Source of the DNA: Endomicrobium sp.
GTDB taxonomy: Bacteria; Elusimicrobiota; Endomicrobiia; Endomicrobiales; Endomicrobiaceae
Length of the DNA: 14,195 nucleotides
Reading direction: 5' to 3'
NCBI GenBank assembly: GCA_031264425.1
Contig: JAISDY010000136.1
Coordinates: forward strand, 1-14,195
The notes beneath the pieces are model-generated. The model did not search any database, was not told the origin of the DNA, and saw only the letters and a program-made list of their open reading frames with translations. Of the stretch, positions 8,794-14,195 are shown piece by piece. Every line of letters starts with the position of its first letter. The stretch's first letter is position 1. The position numbers and the translations under genes are program-made.

Positions 8794-11700
8794 TTGAGTA
8801 AAACGTATTTGTCCGGCGTAGGCGGTAGCGGTAAAGCTCATTATTTGTTTAGACACATATCTGAAGAACAAACTGATATTAAACGCGAAAAATCAGATTT
8901 GTGCGTTTTTGCTTTTGTTAAAGATGAAGAACTTAACTCTTTTTACGACGATTTGAAAGCTTTTTTTAGTTCAAATAATGAAGTAGCCGTACTTTTGCTT
9001 CCATCTGACGATGCTGAGCAAAGGTCTTTTACAACAGATAGAATAAAAGAACTGAAAAATTTTGTTGTTTGTGCCTCTGACATTTCAATAAACTCTCCCG
9101 TTTTAAGCCCAAAAGACAATACTGGTTTTACAGTTACAAAAAATAATAAATACGATTTAAACGATTTGGTCGTTTTACTGTCTTCTTTCGGATATACAAG
9201 AGTTAATTTTGTTGAAGATAGAATGCAGTTTGCTGTAAGAGGCGATCTTGTGGACGTTTGGTCTGCCGCAAATCCGACGCCCGTTAGAATTTTTTTTGAA
9301 TACAATATTATTGGCGCTATAAGAACTTTTGATCCGGCAAGTCAGTTGTCAAACACTTTCCTTAAAGAGATTAAAATACTTCCTATCAACATTTCGGAAT
9401 CAAAATCAACAATTAGAGATTATTTTAAATATGAAAAAAAATCGGAAACATTATTATATTTTGACTACGATATTGATAAGGAAACAGAAAGATTAGCCGA
9501 AAACGCTAGAGTTATTATAAATGATCCGCTTAATCATAAAGCTCAATATCAAGGGTATAAAAGTTTTACGGGCTTTCAAGGGGATATAAACTTTTTTGTA
9601 AAATCCCTTAAAGACTTTGCTGAAAATGACGCAATGATAAAAATTTACTGCGCTAACGACGGCGAGCGGCAGCGTATTTATGATATTTTTCATGAAAGTA
9701 ATTGGAATTATAAAAGTCCGGAATTCTTATTTGGCGATTTGTCTCAAGGCTTTTACTTGGAAAAAGAAAAACTTATTTGTATTTCAAGCCGCGAAATGCT
9801 TTATAAGAAGAAACCCGCAAGTTTCCCTAAAATAAAAGGCGGCAGAAGATTAGAAGGCATTTGGGAAATTTCTGCCGGCGATTATGTGGTTCATGAAAAG
9901 TATGGGATAGGACGCTATGTGGGGTTAAAGACAATTTCCCGCGATAACAGTGTTTCAGAATATTTGTGTGTGGAATATAGAAACGGAGATAAGCTCTATG
10001 TTCCGCCTGATGAAATCAAAACTGTAAAAAAATATGTCGGCGTTGAAGGTGTAAAACCCAAGCTGTATTCTATGGATACTCTTGCATGGGAAAGAGTAAA
10101 ATCAAGAGCGCGCGAAGCTGCAAAAGAATTTGCCAAAGAACTTTTAAAACTTTATGCGCAAAGAAGTTTGGTCAAAAGAAATCCTTTCGGTCCGCAAACA
10201 AATTGGGAAAAAGAGCTTAAAGATTCTTTTCCATATGAAGAAACTCCCGACCAGCTAAAAGCAATAGAAGATATTAACAACGACTTTCAAAAACCTTATC
10301 CTATGGAAAGGCTTGTCTGCGGCGATGTGGGTTTTGGTAAAACAGAAGTGGCTGTTAGATCCTCGTTTAAAGTGGTTCAAGAAGGAATGCAGGTGGCTAT
10401 TTTGTCGCCTACTACAGTTTTAGCTCAGCAGCACTACAATACGTTCCACCAAAGACTTTCCATCTTTCCTACAAAAGTGGCCGTTATAAGCAGATTTCAA
10501 ACTAAATTAAAGCAAAAAGAAGTTTTAAAAAATCTTGAAGACGGTCATGTTGATATTATAATCGGCACTCACAGGCTTTTGCAAAAAGACGTTAATTTCA
10601 AAAATTTGGGATTATTAATTGTTGATGAAGAGCATAGGTTTGGAGTTAAACAAAAAGAAAAAATAAAGTCTGTAAAGAAAAATATAGACATATTGATGCT
10701 TTCGGCTACTCCTATACCGAGAACACTCTCCTCCGCTTTGTCAGGCTTTAGGGATTTGTCGCTGATAGAAACGCCTCCTTTTGGCAAACTTCCGATAGAA
10801 ACAAGCCTTTCTTTATATGATGAGGGAATGATTAAAAAGATAATAGAGGCGGAGATTTCAAGAGGCGGACAGGTTTTTTACGTTTACAATAAAGTTGAAA
10901 CAATTTTAACAAAAGCCGAGAGTATTAAAAAGCTTGTCCATGGAATTAGGCTTGGCGTTATACACGGTAAAATGAAATCAAAAGACGTTGAAAATGTAAT
11001 GTGGAAATTTACAAATTTAGAACTTGACGTTTTGCTTGCGACTACAATAATAGAGTCTGGTCTTGATATTCCTTCCGTAAACACAATGATAATAGAAGAA
11101 GCTGAAAATTTTGGGTTGTCGCAGCTTTATCAGCTTAGAGGCAGAATAGGCAGAGGCAGTGAGAAAGCGTACTGTTATTTGCTTTACAAAGATAAAAATC
11201 TAAGCGATGAAGCCGTTAAGAGGCTTGAAGCTATAAAGGAATTTAGCGAATTAGGCTCTGGGTTTAGGCTAGCTCTTAAAGATTTGGAAATAAGAGGCGC
11301 GGGCGGAATTCTTTCGTCAAATCAACATGGCTTTATAAGAGATATTGGTTACGATATGTTTGCCAAACTTTTGGAGGAAGAAGGTAGGAAAGTTAAAGGC
11401 GATGTTGTTGAGGAAAAAGAAGATAAGAAAACGACATCCATAGACTTGCGAATGGACGCTTTAATTCCAAGTGCTTATATAGAAGACGAAAATATAAGAA
11501 TTTTGTTTTATAGAAAACTCTCGGATGCCGTTAATGAAGATGCGTTGGAGAAGGTCAGAAATGAGTTGAACGATCGTTTTGGAAAAATTCCGCAAGAAAC
11601 ACAAATGCTGTTTGAAGCCGCTAAGTTAAGGATTGCCGCTGTAAAATTTAACATAGAAAGTATCTCGGAAGACGACAATTATATTTATTTGTATTTCTAT

Positions 11701-11877
11701 CAAGAAGGCGACTTTTCAAGATTAGACATTTCAAAATTTGTATCGGACTATTCTGATGTCGTGGAATTTATGTCCGGGAGACATCATTCTTTTAAATTGA
11801 AGAAAAACAGAATTTCTGAAAATTCTATAGACTACATAAAAAAATTCATCGCAAGACTTGGTTTTTATATACGTTAA
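8794..11877 (+). CDS. mfd: Mfd, transcription-repair coupling factor
   Basis: Mfd is a DNA translocase that pushes stalled RNA polymerase off lesions and recruits UvrA. This copy has 1027 residues, somewhat short (E. coli 1148). The N-terminal UvrB-like module begins with GVGGSGKAHYLF (8-19) and continues with FVEDRMQFAVRGDLVDVW (139-156). The RNA polymerase-interacting domain (about 360-415) has GDYVVHEKYGIGRYVG and LYVPPDEI. The translocase has Walker A GDVGFGKTE (510-518), TVLAQQH, GTHRLLQKDV, the DEEH box (611-614), LSATPIPRTL, TTIIESGLDIP and QLRGRIGRG (780-788). The C-terminal TRCF domain (about 885-955) has RMDALIPSAYI and ELNDRFGKIP. Every motor motif is intact. It is probably the last gene of the operon, 9 bases after lipA. 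Confidence 0.97.
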   Translation: MSKTYLSGVGGSGKAHYLFRHISEEQTDIKREKSDLCVFAFVKDEELNSFYDDLKAFFSSNNEVAVLLLPSDDAEQRSFTTDRIKELKNFVVCASDISINSPVLSPKDNTGFTVTKNNKYDLNDLVVLLSSFGYTRVNFVEDRMQFAVRGDLVDVWSAANPTPVRIFFEYNIIGAIRTFDPASQLSNTFLKEIKILPINISESKSTIRDYFKYEKKSETLLYFDYDIDKETERLAENARVIINDPLNHKAQYQGYKSFTGFQGDINFFVKSLKDFAENDAMIKIYCANDGERQRIYDIFHESNWNYKSPEFLFGDLSQGFYLEKEKLICISSREMLYKKKPASFPKIKGGRRLEGIWEISAGDYVVHEKYGIGRYVGLKTISRDNSVSEYLCVEYRNGDKLYVPPDEIKTVKKYVGVEGVKPKLYSMDTLAWERVKSRAREAAKEFAKELLKLYAQRSLVKRNPFGPQTNWEKELKDSFPYEETPDQLKAIEDINNDFQKPYPMERLVCGDVGFGKTEVAVRSSFKVVQEGMQVAILSPTTVLAQQHYNTFHQRLSIFPTKVAVISRFQTKLKQKEVLKNLEDGHVDIIIGTHRLLQKDVNFKNLGLLIVDEEHRFGVKQKEKIKSVKKNIDILMLSATPIPRTLSSALSGFRDLSLIETPPFGKLPIETSLSLYDEGMIKKIIEAEISRGGQVFYVYNKVETILTKAESIKKLVHGIRLGVIHGKMKSKDVENVMWKFTNLELDVLLATTIIESGLDIPSVNTMIIEEAENFGLSQLYQLRGRIGRGSEKAYCYLLYKDKNLSDEAVKRLEAIKEFSELGSGFRLALKDLEIRGAGGILSSNQHGFIRDIGYDMFAKLLEEEGRKVKGDVVEEKEDKKTTSIDLRMDALIPSAYIEDENIRILFYRKLSDAVNEDALEKVRNELNDRFGKIPQETQMLFEAAKLRIAAVKFNIESISEDDNYIYLYFYQEGDFSRLDISKFVSDYSDVVEFMSGRHHSFKLKKNRISENSIDYIKKFIARLGFYIR

Positions 11878-11899
11878 TGTCAACAATCAAAAATTGACA
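11878..11899 (+). repeat. Inverted repeat overlapping the efflux promoter -35
   Basis: TGTCAA (11878-11883) and TTGACA (11894-11899) form a perfect 6-base inverted repeat with a 10-base spacer. It starts right after the mfd stop, and its right arm is the -35 hexamer of the next promoter. Position and symmetry suit an operator for a dimeric repressor. It could also be a weak hairpin or chance. Confidence 0.35.
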
Positions 11900-11923
11900 A
11901 GCAAAGCCGTTTTGTGTTATTCT
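11894..11923 (+). promoter_or_regulatory. Predicted promoter of the TolC/adaptor operon
   Basis: A perfect -35 TTGACA (11894-11899) is followed after 18 bases by TATTCT (11918-11923), preceded by TGT (11915-11917), which makes an extended -10. Transcription would begin around 11930, about 26 bases before the ATG at 11956. It lies in the 78-base gap after mfd, exactly where a functional change of operon occurs. Confidence 0.6.
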
Positions 11924-11955
11924 TAAAGCGTTATTTGTCTATTATTTTGTAAAAA

Positions 11956-13413
11956 ATGGAGACAAATTTGTTAAAAAAAAGAACAATTCTTAACGAATAC
12001 GTTTTTGTTTTAACAATAGTTGTTCCTATCTTTTTATTCGTCGGAATTTCTTTTTCCAATGATGTCTTTTTGGCAAGATGTATGAAAATAGCCGAGTCTC
12101 GCGATCCGAAACTTGCTGTTACATACGAACAAATTCAGCTTGCTCACTCCAGAACTACCCGTGCGGCAAGGTCATTTTTCCCACAAATTACGCTTCAACA
12201 CACAACTTCTAAAGGCACAACCGCTATGGCATTGGCAAATGATGGCAGCGGAGCTTACGGCGACTATGAGTATAATTCGGAATCTTATGGCGTGAAAGCC
12301 TCTCAGCCAATATATGAGGGTTATAGAACTAGAGGGACTTACGAGTACGAGTCTATGATGGTTACTGCCGCGAAGTTTAACTACACAAAAACTCGCGAAG
12401 AATTGTTTTCAAAAGTTAAGCTCGCCTATTATGAGTATGTTACTTTAAAACAGGAATATAGCGCTTTGGCAAATGCCAACGAGATAGTCTCGTCACTTTT
12501 TAAAAAAGTGCAAAAAGAGTATAAAGCGAGAGCTATTTCGCAGCTTGATCTTCTTGAGGCGGAGCATTTCAAAGATAAAATCTACGATATGTACGAAGCG
12601 GCTCGTATAAACATGAACTTTGCGATAAAGAAACTTATAAATGTTGTTGGCGTCGCTGATATAGTTGAGATAAACGCAAAGGAATTGGACGCTCTTCCGG
12701 ATGACGTTCCTGAAATTTCTTTTTATTTAGATGATTTATTAAGATTTGTTTTAACTAACAACTTAGAGGTACAGACCGCTAAGGTGCAGGCTGATATGGC
12801 TGATATGAAGATCAAAATAAATCGCTCAAAAGTTATTCCGAAGTTTTATGTTGAAGGCTTTTACGGAAAAAGCGGCGAAGCCTTTACAACGCAACCTTTA
12901 GAGCTTTCAATGTCATGGAATGTGGTGGGAAGACTTTCATGGGGATTATGGGGAAACTCGCTGGAAGCTTCTTATACAAAAGAAAGAACTGATCCTACCG
13001 CAATTGTGGACGCTAGCAAAAGAGTTGACACTATTACGCAGGACGTAAAGTTTGCTCTTTTAGATGATCTTGGATATTTTGTTGATGCAAAAGAAAGCAA
13101 AGTGGGTTTTAATCAAACGAATGCGGATTATGTTGACGTTCTTAAAAATAGAAGACTTGATACGGAAAAAGCATACAATGATTATGTAAATTCTTTAAAT
13201 AATGCTAGAACTTTTAAAAAAGAAATGGCTTACAGAAAAAGAAAGTTGGCTTTAATGAAAAAACAAAATTCTCTTTATGAAATTAGCACAGTTAATTTGA
13301 TGGAAGAAGCTCTAAAATACGCTGAAGCTATTTCAGGTTATGCTAGAGCCACGTATCAAAATTACTCTTCAGTAACCGAAATGGAAAGGTTAACATTGAT
13401 GCCGTTGAGATAA
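11956..13413 (+). CDS. TolC-family outer-membrane efflux protein
   Basis: This 485-residue protein has the double-repeat layout of outer-membrane channel proteins, which form trimeric ducts for pumps and type I secretion. A signal peptide (hydrophobic core about 16-34, probable cleavage after ISFS) is followed by repeat 1 (about 37-235), including AESRDPKLAVTYEQIQLAHS, the first barrel strands FFPQITLQH and YGVKASQPIYEGYR, and a long helix with RAISQLDLLEAEH. Repeat 2 (about 255-475) has NNLEVQTAKVQADMADMKI, barrel strands PKFYVEGFYG and VGRLSWGLWGNSLEAS, and long helices to the end. The start is uncertain. ATG 11956 has no ribosome-binding site, whereas an in-frame TTG at 11968 follows GGAGA at 11958-11962; both give a usable signal peptide. 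It is cotranscribed with the adaptor gene 15 bases downstream. Substrate is unknown. Confidence 0.9.
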   Translation: METNLLKKRTILNEYVFVLTIVVPIFLFVGISFSNDVFLARCMKIAESRDPKLAVTYEQIQLAHSRTTRAARSFFPQITLQHTTSKGTTAMALANDGSGAYGDYEYNSESYGVKASQPIYEGYRTRGTYEYESMMVTAAKFNYTKTREELFSKVKLAYYEYVTLKQEYSALANANEIVSSLFKKVQKEYKARAISQLDLLEAEHFKDKIYDMYEAARINMNFAIKKLINVVGVADIVEINAKELDALPDDVPEISFYLDDLLRFVLTNNLEVQTAKVQADMADMKIKINRSKVIPKFYVEGFYGKSGEAFTTQPLELSMSWNVVGRLSWGLWGNSLEASYTKERTDPTAIVDASKRVDTITQDVKFALLDDLGYFVDAKESKVGFNQTNADYVDVLKNRRLDTEKAYNDYVNSLNNARTFKKEMAYRKRKLALMKKQNSLYEISTVNLMEEALKYAEAISGYARATYQNYSSVTEMERLTLMPLR

Positions 13414-13414
13414 T

Positions 13415-13420
13415 AGGAGG
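13415..13420 (+). promoter_or_regulatory. Strong ribosome-binding site for the adaptor gene
   Basis: A perfect AGGAGG with an 8-base spacer precedes TTG 13429. The next in-frame ATG is after the membrane segment (residue 73), so this site fixes the TTG as start. Confidence 0.8.
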
Positions 13421-13428
13421 AACAAAAA

Positions 13429-14195
13429 TTGGAAAAGTTCAAATACTACCTCTATCTTATCATTGACAAAATTAGTCTTTACATTGAACGCGAAAAAAAC
13501 AAATCTCCCCAAAAATTTAAGAAAAAGCTTTATACGATAGGCATATTGTTGCTTGTCATTATCGCGGGAATATCTTCATATTTTATTCTTGTTAAAAAAG
13601 TTAAACAAGAAAGCCATGAGCAAGGAATAATACAAGTAAAAGTAATGAGGGTTAAAAAAGAGGACTTTACTGAAAAGTACACAGTTATGGGTTCAATTAA
13701 AGGAGCTATTGAAAACGATCTTCGTTTCCAGATAGAAGGACATCTTAAGAAATATAATTTTAAAGAAGGAGATAAAATCACAAGCAGTCAAATTATTTGT
13801 TCTTTAGACACTAAAGATGCCATGACTAAAGTTGATTATGCTCAAAGCAAATATAAGGGCGAACAGTCGTCATATTTGTCGGCTAAAGAAAAATATAAAG
13901 TATATGAAGAAATGTTTAATATGAAGGCTTTGGCAGAAAGTAAACTCCTTGAAGCTAAGTTTGAGCTAGAATCTGCAGAATTGCGTGCGAAATCCGCTAA
14001 GTCAGAGCTTGAACTTGCCCAATTGAATTTGCAAAAGACTAATCTTGTGGCGCCAAGCGACGGTATTCTTGCCGAGATTATAATAAAGCCCGGCGAATAC
14101 GTCACGTCGCAGGATGTCGTGTGTAAGTTTATAAGCGATCAGGGCACAAACTTTGAAGTTGATATACCTGAAAAAGATGTCTTGAAAATGTCAGT
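13429..14195 (+). CDS. Membrane fusion protein (HlyD/RND adaptor family), 3' truncated
   Basis: The first 255 residues of a periplasmic adaptor are present; the rest runs off the window. Such proteins link an inner-membrane RND or ABC transporter to a TolC-type duct. A basic cytoplasmic segment (about 1-35, ending KSPQKFKKKLY) is followed by one membrane helix (about 36-55, IGILLLVIIAGISSYFILV). Two half-motifs of the barrel-sandwich (lipoyl) fold, FQIEGHLKKYNFKEGDKI (100-117) and LVAPSDGILAEIIIKPGEYV (206-225), flank an alpha-helical hairpin (about 130-203). VDIPEKDV (244-251) starts the beta-barrel domain. There is no lipobox, so it is anchored by the helix and not as a lipoprotein like AcrA. 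The gene is preceded by the TolC-family gene with 15 bases between. The missing transporter should lie downstream. Confidence 0.88.
   Translation, partial: MEKFKYYLYLIIDKISLYIEREKNKSPQKFKKKLYTIGILLLVIIAGISSYFILVKKVKQESHEQGIIQVKVMRVKKEDFTEKYTVMGSIKGAIENDLRFQIEGHLKKYNFKEGDKITSSQIICSLDTKDAMTKVDYAQSKYKGEQSSYLSAKEKYKVYEEMFNMKALAESKLLEAKFELESAELRAKSAKSELELAQLNLQKTNLVAPSDGILAEIIIKPGEYVTSQDVVCKFISDQGTNFEVDIPEKDVLKMS

Noticed and set aside
8943..9305. 120-codon open frame on the - strand inside mfd
   Set aside because: It overlaps the conserved mfd N-terminal module; composition is that of an antisense shadow.
12113..12295. 60-codon + strand frame inside the TolC-family gene
   Set aside because: It is out of frame with a well-supported gene and shows no family features.
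13842..14105. 87-codon open frame on the - strand near the window end
   Set aside because: It is antisense to the helical hairpin and lipoyl half-motif of the adaptor gene, which is clearly coding.

Overview
The window is AT-rich, almost fully coding, and every gene lies on the + strand. It carries housekeeping and repair genes followed by the start of an efflux or secretion operon. A TolC-type outer-membrane channel next to an inner-membrane-anchored periplasmic adaptor shows a diderm (Gram-negative-type) cell. The low GC, the anaerobe-style DUF362/ferredoxin protein and the general look of the proteins suggest an Elusimicrobiota-like lineage (Endomicrobium-like). That assignment is an impression, not something the sequence proves. 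There are no RNA genes, insertion sequences, CRISPR arrays, phage genes or broken genes that I can see.

Layout. (1) Bases 1-612 hold the 3' part of rlmN, followed by a long hairpin at 652-693 that may end its transcript. (2) A sigma70-like promoter (711-739) leads into a run of nine tightly packed genes ending at 11877. These are nusB, ligA, an RluA-family pseudouridine synthase, a DUF362 double-[4Fe-4S] protein, recX, purH, an unrecognised secreted protein, lipA and mfd. Gaps from ligA onward run from a 4-base overlap to about 41 bases, so this is probably one long operon or a few overlapping transcripts. (3) At 11878-11923 a good promoter (TTGACA, extended -10) overlapped by an inverted repeat starts a new unit: a TolC-family channel (11956-13413) and a membrane fusion protein (13429 onward, cut by the window end).

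How the genes relate. Three products act on DNA damage or DNA joining: LigA seals nicks, RecX modulates RecA, and Mfd couples transcription to repair. NusB, RlmN and the pseudouridine synthase serve transcription and RNA modification. PurH completes IMP synthesis and LipA makes lipoyl cofactors. The DUF362 protein and the secreted protein have no assigned role. The TolC/adaptor pair must work with an inner-membrane pump or ABC transporter, presumably encoded just beyond the window.

I did not find a clear new multi-gene system. The best candidates for undescribed biology are the secreted aromatic-rich protein (7255-7959), the atypical LipA, the Mfd whose N-terminal domain keeps a near-complete P-loop, and the possible operator on the efflux promoter. 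Start codons were re-chosen from ribosome-binding sites for purH, the secreted protein and the fusion protein; TTG starts are likely for mfd and the fusion protein.
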